A DNA stretch of 64,000 nt from assembly GCA_910574455.1 (NCBI GenBank), contig CAJSYZ010000011.1, positions 558,001 through 622,000 on the forward strand, in the 5' to 3' direction. This document shows positions 1-11,142 of this stretch, piece after piece (the stretch's first letter is position 1; every line of letters starts with the position of its first letter). The stretch comes from Trichaptum fuscoviolaceum. Its lineage: Eukaryota; Basidiomycota; Agaricomycetes; Hymenochaetales; Trichaptaceae. The notes beneath the pieces were generated by a model. The model did not search any database. It saw only the letters and a list, made by a program, of their open reading frames with translations, and was not told the origin of the DNA. The translations under genes were made by a program, and so were the position numbers.

Positions 1-31
1 GTCCTTTCATAAGGCATTATTCCACCAACGG

Positions 32-1868
32 ATGGACACCAGCGGTCTGACCTTACAGCAGGAGCTCGAGTTACTTAGGGCATACTGGCCTCAAATTAAT
101 GCGGTGAAGCATCTTACTGGTGAGCTAATAGTCTTTGAGTAGGATTACTAGTGACTGAAAACTATCTACTAGCGGCGGGTCTGTCGATCCTGGTCTATGA
201 CCTTCTTCTTACCTTTCCGGCCGAGCTAGCTCTCATTTGGCGTCCGCGCCGTTTCTCGTTTCCCAAGGCCGCGTATGTTATTAACCGATATGGTGCTGTC
301 GCTCTATTGGCGACGTTTATGTCAGGTGTGTTTATCGAACAAGTCGGCATGAAACCCATCATCCTCAACTCAAATCGTGACGATTAGCTACGGACCCGCT
401 ACACGCCGTTTCAAATGCGTGGTGCGCTAGAACGCTCACAGCAATAGCACTTATGATTCTCTGCGTGGATGCAATTGGACATGGTTAGTATGCCTTTTGT
501 ACCCGTATCTTGAATTATGAAATGGAGTCGTGCTCACACTTTGTGCATCTAGCACTTGCTCTTTTTCGTGTTTTCCTCCTTTGGAACCGCAACCCATACA
601 TTCTGCGGCTCATGTTGGCAGGTGCGACCATTGCGTATGTGGTCTGCCTTACATTTGCGGCACTTTTCGTGAAGGATTTCCATAGTGAGCACTTATTTCC
701 CTTTTCATTATCACCTTTCGCTCGCTTCGGTATTATTTGGTGCTGGTTCTCCTACTTCAATGGCGTCTCTCATTAGTCGCCCTCCAATTTTCGCACGTTC
801 ACCCGTTACTTATTTCTTCCGTCTTCCGTGCGCTCTCATGTCATGATTCGCGAGACTCTAGTTCAGTTGCTCGTTGCGGTGTCAGGTAGCTAAAGAAGCC
901 ATTTACTAACGTTTCTCTCACAATGTAGAGGACGCGTTTTTCAACGCCTGGCCGCTGAATACCTGTTTTATAACTATAAAGACGAGACTTCTCATAGGGG
1001 TTTTTATTCCGGAGGTACCAAGGCTTTCATCTAAAAGACCGAAGCATTTTGTTCTAACATCTTGGATATTTCAGATTCTACTCGACGTGTACGCAGTAGG
1101 CCTCGTCTTTTACAATGCAATGGATCGGCCACGGGCTGCTGGTCAGAAGCTTCTAGATATTCTACAGCACGACGGTCTTTTCCTGATTCTTGTGAGTGCA
1201 TTGAGTTTACTTGGGATATGCTAGTGTGCTGAGTGCGACGACGCATTCCAGGGTACCTTCTGTGAGAGTCCCAGCTGGAGCTTCGCCTTAAGTGCAATAT
1301 CTAATGAACCTTCTTTTACAGGCTTGCGCACGCTAAATTTTGCTTTGTGCTTCGCGTCTAATGTAGGTCTTCTCGACCTGTTGCTGCAATTTCACATATA
1401 CTAACATCTCCAACGCTGTTATAGGAATTCTTGGCAACCATCGGAATCTCGTACGTTATCTCTTTCATCCACTAGAACGCTATCTAAATGCGATTTATAC
1501 CTCAATGTAGTTTCATCGAAGCTCTGATTACCGCAATGAACTCACGGCTCTTCCTCACACTCTACACAGCGGCTCGCTCTGCTGCTACCGGAACAAGCAA
1601 CTCACACGCGCCAGAGCTCGATTACTTCTCCGAACACGAGTTCGACGACGTCCGGAGCGTGTTCTCGGAGGTCGATGTCGGCCCGATCAGCTACTCACGC
1701 CCGGGCTCGAGCAAAGGTCTGGATACTCGCCCACCACCCGGGTATGATCTCGGTATGGAAAGCAACGCGAAGGGCCGGGGTCCGAAGGGCGCGAAGAAGC
1801 AGGGCAGCTTCGGCGAACCGCTGGGAGAGGTCTTCGTGATGACCGAGCGCGCGACAAAGGCTATGTGA
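32..1868 (+). CDS. DUF6533-type seven-helix membrane protein
   Basis: Multi-exon gene for an integral membrane protein of the agaricomycete DUF6533 family; its biochemical role is unknown. Exon 1 runs from the ATG at 32 to 119 (start MDTSGLTLQQELELLRAYW). The next exon opens at 152 after a 32-nt gap bounded by gtgagc and ctag, short even for a fungus. It carries the family signature LSILVYDLLLTFPAELALIW followed by KAAYVINRYG. Later coding blocks near 388-490, 571-690, 930-1012, 1076-1190, 1322-1361 and 1510-1868 supply further hydrophobic helices, including FLLWNRNPYILRL, ILLDVYAVGLVFYN and FIEALITAMNSRLFLTLY. The C-terminal tail is polar, rich in Gly, Lys and Asp, and ends at TGA 1866-1868. 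This is the usual layout of the family: seven helices and a variable cytosolic tail. Exact inner exon borders are approximate. Two relatives follow downstream on the same strand. Confidence 0.75.
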
Positions 1869-2824
1869 CTTGGTGCCTGAGCCTGGCAGGAAGAACCAAG
1901 AGTAATGTGTAATATCACTATCTTACGATACATATATGGCTCTGCAGTTGAGTACACGGGCTGTTTTTTTGCCGCTCTCTCTTCTGCAGTTTTAATCGAG
2001 GACAATCTGTTGTACGTGTAACTACCGATTTAATAGAAGAGATCACGCCAGACAGCGCCTCCACTCTTTACATCTTTCTTCTTTCTCCCCATATAGGATG
2101 GGCGAGATGCACGGTTTCGAAGTTGGTGGAATGAAACAAGTGATGAGAAACACCACATCTCTCTTGAGGTGATATCGACGTTTGCCGATTGCACCAACGT
2201 GCCATATTGGATACGCGCCTTAAAGTACTCAGTTCCCGGAAGCCACTAGATGTCGTTCATTTCCTCACTTTTATAGTGGGCCGGGGACTCGGAGATCGCT
2301 CACTGGCATACGTCGCTGGCGAATCTGGCCTTAGCGAAATGTATTTATTTCCCGCGCCTAATTGGCACTATGATCTGGCCTCTGAACTCTGTTTCCCTTT
2401 CTCGCTTTCCTCCAGATTCCATGTACTCTGATTTTGACTCGTCTGAATCTGCCAATGTTATGTGCTCGAACTCTTTCGCAACGACCACGAGATACCCCAG
2501 GCCAGAACGCCAGGCTACCTTTCGATATGTTTAGCTCGCCTTACGATGGCCCCATTAGACATGCTCTTTGCCTTCAAACCCAAGCCGTATATCATATGCG
2601 GAATACAACCACATCCGTCCTCAACCTCCAGCTAACTGATGACGGGGAAGCTGCTCGGCGTAAAGCGCGCTTGATTCCCATCAGAGCCTGATTATTACGC
2701 TCGAACTGGTTCATGTCTTATCTCGTTCTGTGGACAAGCTGGACGATCGTAGAGTCTTCGACCACTATATCAACCGGAATACAGGGGCGATAGTTGTTCG
2801 AAAATACACAGAGCTGCAACTCCA
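1869..2824. other. Intergenic, no supported gene
   Basis: Between two DUF6533-type genes. Several open frames of 80-100 codons occur on both strands, but none shows a recognisable family, a good start plus splice signals, or continuity with the flanking genes. Some could be decayed exons of a further family member, which I cannot show. Confidence 0.4.
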
Positions 2825-4452
2825 ATGGATTGCCCAGCCATCGCAGGACTTGAGCAAATGCCCTCTGGTGATCTGGAACCATATCTTGCAGGTCTGTTGA
2901 AGCTTCCTATACCCTCTCCGTATTGCCAATTTCGATCCTGATGAGTTTTCATCCACATCATAATATCGGAATTCTTAGTCGCCGCGGTGACTGTGTTTCT
3001 GTGGGACCTACTCCTGAACCTGGACTCAGAATGGACGATTGTCAGGATGCATGTCTCACAACCGAAAGCAGATTACCTTAAGCTCTCTCGCCTTTCCGTC
3101 TACTTCGTTTGTCGATGTGGCTTGGGATCTTTACTCCTGTTCATCACCTCAGGTAGGTTATCCAATTGTTCGAGAGATTTTTTAGAATATGCTGACTTGC
3201 TGACAGGCGGAAGCGCCAGCAAACCTTCTGGGTTTCAGCGTGACAATTCCGAGGTACAGTAAATGTTCTGCGCCTTTAATCCAATTCCTAATCACCCTCC
3301 AATGACCATGCATCAGACGATTGCAACATCTAGGTGCACTCAGGTTTTGCAGGGCTCTATTATCTTTGTTCTTGTGACGGAGATGTTTTGGCACGGTGAG
3401 TTCCTCGGCACAATCTTGACGTTCAAATGAACTCAGGGGCTTGCAAGGGACCGCGTTGTACCAACTTTACAACCTGTGCAAGAGGAGGAAAGGAGTAGCC
3501 TATGGCTTATCTGGTGCTTTCTTGACAGCATATGCGGTTTCTATCACGTTCACCTTCTGGCTCGTTAGTGGGGCGAATTCCAGTATGTGGGTCTCGAGTT
3601 GCACACGACCTTCCCCAGCTCATATTTCGGATATAAAGAAACTCCTAGCTCAAGTTGTCTTAACTCAAATGCAGACCCCCGAGTGTGTGTATTAGAACTT
3701 TCTAGGCAATATCTTCTGGCAATATGGTCGCCACAGGTATGTGCAGTTTACAGGACTGGAAACTATGACTGATCATCATTCATGAAGCTTATGCTGGATG
3801 CGATTTCATTGCTGCTCGTTCTCGTGGCGGGATTGGAAACTCCACGCACATCTCAAGAGTGGTTTCTGAAAAACATGGGGCATGTAGCGCCTTCTTATAT
3901 GGTAAGTTTCTCGAGTTGCTTGACCTTTTCTATAAATTAATAGTTTGAGGATAGGCTTCGTGTGGTAACATCTGATCCAACTGGCGATGATATATTATAT
4001 TCTGAGATAAGACAACAACAGGTGCCAGAGCTCTTAAGGTTGCGCTTTGTGTGGCCCCTAATGTGCGCAAAGTATTCATCCTGATTCATCTTTTGATGCT
4101 CACTAAGTTTCGTGTGTTATAAAGGCATTTGGAGAGACCGCAGCAGGGTCAGTCACAACTACATTTTCCATCAATGAGATGCAAGTCTAAGTGAATGCAC
4201 AGCTTGCGGATGATATGCGAGGTCGTCATAGCGGTCAGCAGCGCTAGATTATTTTTCGTGGCCACGAATCACAAGAATGATGCTGGTGGTAAATCAATCA
4301 CGCTGCCTTCTGCGGGTAAAACGGCCAAGGAGAGTATGCAAGGGCCTCTCTTGCCAGACAACTCTTTCGATTTTCACCAAATGCAGGACTTGAGGGCGGT
4401 ACGACAATTCCGAATGAGCACTCACTCAAGGATTTCTAGTATAACTATGTAA
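2825..4452 (+). CDS. DUF6533-like multi-helix membrane protein
   Basis: Second member of the local membrane protein group. The start ATG at 2825 opens a 67-nt exon (MDCPAIAGLEQMPSG...) ending at 2891. Its single left-over base joins in phase to the exon opening near 2976 that reads VAAVTVFLWDLLLNLDSEW, the family's first helix and loop. Further hydrophobic blocks follow: VYFVCRCGLGSLLLFITS, AYGLSGAFLTAYAVSITFTF (about 3500-3560) and MLDAISLLLVLVAGLE (about 3790-3840). The C-terminal exon (about 4195-4452) encodes a helix, FFVATNHKND and a polar tail ending at TAA 4450-4452. Several introns of roughly 50-90 nt lie between these blocks and their borders are only approximate. The sequence differs enough from the genes at 32 and 7840 that it is not a recent copy. 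Function is unknown; a membrane location is inferred from the helices. Confidence 0.6.
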
Positions 4453-4697
4453 TGCCAACTTTCATCGCAGTACTCGTTGGTTTGACTGAAGTACCCGTTG
4501 ATTACGATCCCTTGCCTCGGACTAGTGATAAATTATGAACGTGTACTAGTTTTAATATGTACTTGATTGACAATACGAATAGTAACCATGATAAGAAAGC
4601 CGAATGATGCAAGACGAAAGCGCACATAATACATACACATTACAAGAAATGGGTCCATTCCAACCAGTCCATAGTGGAACTAAAATGCGCATCTATA

Positions 4698-6827
4698 TCA
4701 ATGTTGCAGCCGCTCAAGCTCCTGCTGGACGGAAAAAGAGAGCCTCCGTTGTGTTTTCGGGGCCTTTCTTCCGCCCGTGTAGCGTTGTTCTTGGCATACG
4801 AAGCTCTCCGGGGCACCCTCCCAGTCATCCAGCACGTACTTCGCCCGTTTTTCACTCTCGTCTCTCTTGTTTTCTTCGTCCGAGTCGGGCCCGAACAGGT
4901 CGATCGCAAGCTGCGTGTGTGAAACGCCGGCATACGTCGTCACGCACCGTGGATTCACAAGGATGCGAGCTGGTCGGAAGAGTTGGTTCGGGATGGTGAA
5001 CGGGGAGTTGTCGGAGTCGTCAAGCTCATCTTCCTCAGGAATGCTCGCGGGAGAGCCTGAGCTGCCGTCTACATTAGAGTCTTCGCCTTCGTCGCCCTCA
5101 GAGTCGGGCATCGCGTCGAAGTCTGAACCAACGTTCGCATCTGCGTCCGCTTGAACTCGTTGGCGTTGAGCATGTTTTCCTCCGTCATCCTGACGTTTCT
5201 CTCTCTCCTTCTCTTCCTCACTCTTGGCAATTTGTTCGGCGGCCACAGGCTCAGGATCAGCCGCCCGTTTGGACGATCTACGGTGCTTTGCCTGTTCTGC
5301 CTGTTCCGCTGCCTTCGGCTTCGCACCCCACCCAAGGCCAAATCCACTTCGTTTCGTCGCCTCACTTGCTGCAGCCTCTGCCCTTTCCGATTCTCTCAGC
5401 CCCTCTTCAGCCGCGTTGACCCAAAGATCTCGACAGAACCAGGCTTGGGCGCTATCCAGACAAGGCGCATCTGCTGGTCTCCGCTGAACTGCATCTGTTG
5501 TACTTAGGTTGGTGTAGTCCGATCCTGAGCGATACTTAATGCCGAGGTAGTATGATTGTTGCGGGTCAACAACATGTGTGCCACTTTCACAGCAGAACAC
5601 CTGAAATGGTAGATGCTGAGAATAACGCTCTGCGCCTGCTGGATCACGCGGAGGCCCAGCCGCCGCCGCCGAAGTCGATCGTGCCTGACGGAATTGGTCG
5701 CCTGCAATGTCACGGGTCCGCCAACGGTCGGAGAAAATGTAAAAGCCTGCGCTTTGTGCCCAGTCCATTCCACACACCATCGCTGCGCTGTTGGCCGTGC
5801 TGACTGCGATAGTCTCCAGTATATCGTTCGGGCAAGTGAATCCTTTCAGCCAAAGAACACGGTGGAAGCGAACACCACGCTTCTCCTGAAGCTCAAAAAG
5901 TGGCTCGAGCACGAGATTGCGCGTGTGCGCTTCTTCGCTCGGGTAGTACGCCGCTGCAGGATCGACCGTCATTGGTGGAACTCGGCGTATCCGGAAGGGG
6001 ACACCAAGTAGAGTGAGAACAGCCTCGCAGAGATCCAAAAGCGTTTCTGTGCTGTCGGAGGAGTCGTAATCAAGCATGGAGACGAATATATGAGGTGCGC
6101 CAAGCCTCCGCGCGAGTTGGACGATAACGGCGAGCTGATCCACAAGGAAGTGGTCCGCAGAATGGATGGCCATACCAATGAAATATCGATGACCCGCGTG
6201 TACGAGTTCGTCATAAGCGTTATCAGCCTGTCCAAAAGGACGAGCAAGCTGTGGGCAAAGAGCGGCTACCCAGCCGTTCAAGGTCAACAGTTGCTCGACA
6301 GCACTGAGCACAGACTGCTCGTCCATTTGAGCTGTAGCCTTGTCTGTGATACTAATAGAAATCAGAAATGAGTCTAGGTCCGCTGAAACTTGAGAGGATT
6401 GAAACAGAGAACAATGCTTGAACCGAATTGCAGATTGAAGACATAAATAATGCATGTCTCGCTGCAATTTAAGCGAATGGAAACGTTGCTGCGACTGGCA
6501 CGGTAGGAGGATACTGGCCAGAGGTACTTGAAGAGCTTCGACTCACTAGGGCTTTTCATAATGATACCAGAAATTATCCACACCATCCCTAACCACGTCG
6601 CTGAAGAAATCCGGACGCTCGTCCCGCCCCATTCGAACTTGAAGGAAGTCATGCTTCTGAACGTCAAGCAGCTTGTCTGACCCCGCAACTAAGTCGAGAA
6701 CGCCCTGCCGTCGAATCTCTGGCTGCTCCGACTTGCTAGACGAGAAGAAAAGCAGCTTCACGAGGACGAGGAGACAGACAGCCCAGAAAACGCGCGTCAA
6801 GCTGCGTCGGCGAATGATTATAGGCAT
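4698..6827 (-). CDS. GT69 alpha-1,3-mannosyltransferase (CAP59/CMT1 family)
   Basis: Predicted type II Golgi membrane glycosyltransferase of family GT69 (CAP59_mtransfer domain). Characterised relatives are Cryptococcus Cmt1, an alpha-1,3-mannosyltransferase using GDP-mannose, and Cap59, needed for capsule. Two exons, 6547-6827 and 4698-6351, are joined across a 195-nt intron (gtgagt...attag); the phase fits and gives 644 residues. Residues about 9-28 form the signal anchor (SLTRVFWAVCLLVLVKLLFF). The lumenal domain shows family landmarks: HIFVSMLDYDSSDSTETLL, the RNLVLEPLFEL block, VLWLKGFTCPNDILE, and CGMDW followed by FYIFSDRWRTRDIAGD. The end of the fold is VNPRCVTTYAGVSHTQLA. Between about residues 430 and 540 there is a long charged insert rich in Glu, Ala, Lys, Asp and Ser that ordinary members lack. 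It stays in frame and the conserved end of the domain follows it, so the gene looks functional. The acceptor attag was chosen because it is the one that keeps phase. Confidence 0.87.
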
Positions 6828-7839
6828 TTTGGTGTACTTTTCAACTAAACATTAAGCAAGGTATGAGTGCACAGCAGTGTCGATGCTCGCACTGGTTCGA
6901 TGTGGAAAAGAGATAAAGAACGGAGAGGCTTTAGAGAGCCGAAGTGCAGTTAGCAGCCTGGGCAATCAGGAGTCAGGACTCAGGAACCGGGTACTAACTT
7001 TATTATTTTCGACGCAAACCCCGTCTCGGACTCATGAGTTACTACTTATATTAAGTACTTAGTAATAGTGTAGCCTTTATTTGGAATTTCTTGGCTTGAA
7101 ACTACTAGATATAGTAATATTAGTACTTCTTAGTACTATAGTTTCGGTTAAGTCAGTTACTACTTCCTGAATCTTACCCTCATCATGAAACCCCACCACC
7201 TGGCAAAAATCAAAGCATATACGGAAGACGACCGCATTCTAGAATGCTATTTGCTATATGCCATAGCTATTGAGCTTTGTTTATTACACTCCATCACTCC
7301 ATCGAACCTGATTGTGATGCCAGTGAGTTCTGATATCAGGTGCGATTTCATCTGCGTTCAACTGACGGTTACCAGTGACTGACACAGAACACAGTAAGAA
7401 TGGCTCATCTAGATCGGATTGGTACTTTAAGACCTTCTATGTATCATCAGATCTGAACAACTCACGTCGTCGCGTCCGGGCCTCTCGGCGAAACTACTGA
7501 CCTAGAAATCATCTTAGTGCAAGGAGATGCAGCACGGCCCCTGCACTCGGGGTAGACACTAGTGACTCTAACGGATACGGACAAGCAGTAACGAGGCTGT
7601 AAGTAACTTATACACTCCACTGACCTCCGCCTTTGCTTCTCAGGTTCAAGCTCTATCAACCGGAGCTCGATTTGCATCAGATATCAGAAGATGGTCGGCA
7701 CTCGATCACATCATTACTTCACGTTCATAATCTTTATAGATGACACGATGCAATGCGAGTCCCCTCGCTTCTTAAATGCTGAACTCTTCGCCCTTGACTG
7801 TTGCTGGCTGTTCTTTCACCTGACGTACGGACTACAGAA
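6828..7839. other. Divergent intergenic region, AT-rich
   Basis: Region between the GT69 start (facing left) and the third DUF6533 gene (facing right), so it should hold both promoters. It is AT-rich with many TACT/AGTA words around 7040-7160. I see no credible gene and no clear promoter element. Confidence 0.45.
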
Positions 7840-9479
7840 ATGGACGCAAGTGTTATACTTCAAGAAATTCAGCAGTTGCATACTGGACAATACTTACTAG
7901 GTACGCAAGACTACGGTCCTCTACTCTTCCAAGCATCAAGTCTAATCATACCATATATATACAACACTTTCACTGTAAATTTCGAAAGTCTCTAGTACGG
8001 CGTTGTTCGTTTGGTATCTTTTTCTCGTCTTTCCGCGCGAAGCATCTTTCATCTGGACTCGACATCCAGGAAGTTCTTCAAAAATAAAATCGGCATATGT
8101 CATAAGCCGCTATGGATATCCTTTGGCCCTTATCTTGCTCATTATCGGTAAGAGTGTAGCTTTCAATATACGGGTGACGATGTGTTGACTTCGTTCGCTA
8201 TCTTCCCAGGTACTTCATCAAATCTAACTCTTAACGATTCATGGGTAAGCTCATCTAATACACCATCTTCATCTTACAGTACTGACTCCCCTTCCTTTCA
8301 GTTTTGTAGTTGAATTTTTGATACATTCATTCATTCAATCTCAACCCTGTTTGATGCAGGTGTTCAGTAACGACACCCTTAGCGATACTTCTAGTTATAT
8401 TTACAGAACTCATCTGGCACTGTAAGCGTAATTTATCACACCCGAACATGTTTAATACTGAAAAGAAGAGTCATAAGGCCTCTTACTTGTCCGAGTCTTC
8501 GTTCTATGGGATCGTAACGTCAAAGTATTATATCTTATCCTGACTGGAATTGCGGCATCGTATGCGATCGGCATTGCATTCCTTGTTCTTTTCCTGAAGG
8601 ACCTGGCAAGTAAGTCTATTAGATATAGAGGTATAACTAGTGGAGGGTTTAATTGCAAACAACTACCAGAGGCCAAATTTATTGGCTTTGGATTCAATGT
8701 ATGTGTGCCGGTACACATTGTCACGAAGCGGGTCGTGGGGATTGAATTACCTCAAGTCAGTATCTACTATGTGACTTCGGTAGTTAACGGATGAACTAAA
8801 GGGGATTTAGGTTGTACTGGACCTGTATGCTCTGGTGTTGGTGGCTACGAATGCACTAGCAATGCCACGGACAGAAAAACGCTCGATGTTCGATATCTTG
8901 CAGCGCGATGGCTCCGTCCTGATTGCTGTCAGTCTTCTCACTTTTATCAGTAAATGTGGGTATTAAATGAGTGAGTTATACCTTCAGACGACTTGGGGTG
9001 AGCTCTATCTTCAATTTCTCCACCCTTTACTTATTAGAGTCCTGTTTCCTCAAGCTTTGAGAGTTATGAACATTGTGTTTTGCTTGACCGCTGGCACCAC
9101 CGTGCGTGCTGAATTTTTTTTACCCCATGCAACGCTTTTGCACTCTTTATGCAGCTCGGCGTAGGCTTATCCAAGATAGTGTACGTGGTTGATGCATATG
9201 CCAGAATACTGTTACGTTCACTTACCTGCACGGAAAAGCTTCACAGAATCGCTGATTGCAGTAACCAATGCACGACTTTTCCTCAAACTCTGCGCATCCC
9301 ACGTTAGCGAGGCTCAAAGCGAGTTTGACGATCATAACGAGGTTCGTGACCAGGACTACGTCTCCTATGATCACGTAGAGATGGCCAAAAAGTCGAGTGG
9401 ATCCTCAGGCTCCGGTGGTTGGTCTGATGCCGCAGTGGATAGTTTGGCAATGAAGAGGGATAGGTTTGAGCAGCCCTGA
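7840..9479 (+). CDS. DUF6533-type seven-helix membrane protein
   Basis: Third family member. The ATG at 7840 opens a short exon (MDASVILQEIQQLHTGQYLL). After an intron ending in ctctag at about 7995 comes the signature exon with FVWYLFLVFPREASFIW and KSAYVISRYGYPLALILLII. Further coding blocks near 8490-8610, 8815-8930 and 9000-9160 carry the later helices, for example VVLDLYALVLVATNALAMP. The last block, 9236-9479, reads SFTESLIAVTNARLFLKLC, matching the same position in the gene at 32-1868. It is followed by a Ser/Gly-rich tail (KKSSGSSGSGG) and TGA at 9477-9479. Same strand and same domain order as the first gene, consistent with an old tandem expansion. Inner exon borders are approximate. 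Function is unknown. Confidence 0.68.
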
Positions 9480-11142
9480 AAATCGATCGGTGAAATCCAA
9501 ATCATGACCAGTGAGCTCATGGCACTAAACACGTAGTTATTCATAACGCTGATCAATGTGAACCGTCAGGTCCTCGTCAGGCTGAGTCCAATTAAGTGTT
9601 CTGTATTTGGGGACCTCTTCGGATTAACGATGAGTTCGCATCATCATGATTGAACCCAAATGTATACGGGCTTTTGGTACCAACCAATAATAGCGAAACA
9701 CACGGTGATACTTGATGCCTAGTGACCTATTCGAACGGAGGGTTAAAAAAATGAATCGGATTATCAAGTCATACAAGATAAGACGAAACCACGCCGTCAA
9801 CGTGCAAGCCGATCAGTTTCTTCAACGTACTATGCCGATACGACCAACACCTTTCCAGGCTCAATCAGCGATTTGGAGCTTAGTGGGCCCTGAGAGTATG
9901 AGGTATGAAGTATGAGAAGCTTAGTATCTAACCACCTTAAGCTCTCGACGATCTCTGTGGGCGGCAATGCAGATGAAGCTGTCCGTCAGGCGATTGAACT
10001 CTTGCAAGACATCCTGCGCTCGATCCTGCATACCATCGGCGATACAGCGTTTATTCCATGAGCAATAATAGACCTTACTTGGGAACCTCGGCCTCACACG
10101 CTACATACAGCGCTAAACCATGGATTTTACTCGTAGGAAGTAGGGCGCACTTATGATTGACAATCTTGTTATGGATCTACAGCGTGGATGCCGAAGCTTG
10201 ATTACTATCAGTGTCGTTATGTGTCTCACATATTAACGGGACCTTCCTCAATCCGAGTCCGAGTCAACCGTCGAAGGATGGCCGCAGCTCCGCCGCCTTG
10301 CACGTGCGCCTTGATCGGGTTTCGAGGTCGAGGTCGAGGTCAACGAACAGAAGAGAAGAGAAGATTTCCAGCACGATGCATTGCAACGTGATGGTCCTCA
10401 GGCTGTACCGGACCGTTCTGGACCAAATGCTTCGCTACATCGTACCATCACAAATCGCAGTTACTCTTCCTAGATACCCGATGCCAGCTTGATAAGTAAG
10501 TGAGTAGTTTCAGCGCTCCGTCGTTGACCACTCGGTGTTTGGGCGAATCATCTCTGGCAACCCCATCATGAGAATATCAATGCTTCACTTAGTTCTTTTT
10601 CGTTTCGCGTTATCCCTGTGATGGAAGTGCCTGGGCGTTCAATTTATATGAAAAAGATAGTAGACTACATGTATATTATGCCGTCATTACACGTTTGTGC
10701 CCTAAACAAATATCCCGAAAGATCTATTTAGAGCAACCGATAAAAGGAGGGAAAACGTCTAGAATCCAAGCAATATAATGGTGTTATGTGTGAGTTACAA
10801 AGGGAAACAATAAGAAGAAAGAATTAACATCCGAAACCCGGCGGGAAATAGATATGTTTAAAGCACTATAATCAATGTCCACCAAATGGAACCCACACCC
10901 TATGAAACCAAGGATACAGATTAAATATGTGTATCCATAATTCTTATTAGAAGCAAAGGAATGGGAAATACGAAAGAAGGAAATATTCAATGATTGAAAA
11001 GGATAACCAAACAGCATGATTTAGTTTAGAATAAGAAGCAATAGTAGTTCGGCAAAAGTCTAGGGGAAGATAATCGTCGGGATTCGTTCAGTCGTATATA
11101 CAGTGAATGTCCTTCTCCAGTCCTTGAAGAATATAAGGTCGT
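9480..11142. other. Intergenic, no supported gene
   Basis: The longest open frames here are under 100 codons and show no family resemblance, splice pattern or conserved composition. A 49-codon frame from 9912 (MRSLVSNHLKLST...) has an ATG and a stop but no other support. The segment 10600-11100 is AT-rich and probably holds the 3' flank of the convergent GH16 gene. Confidence 0.45.
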
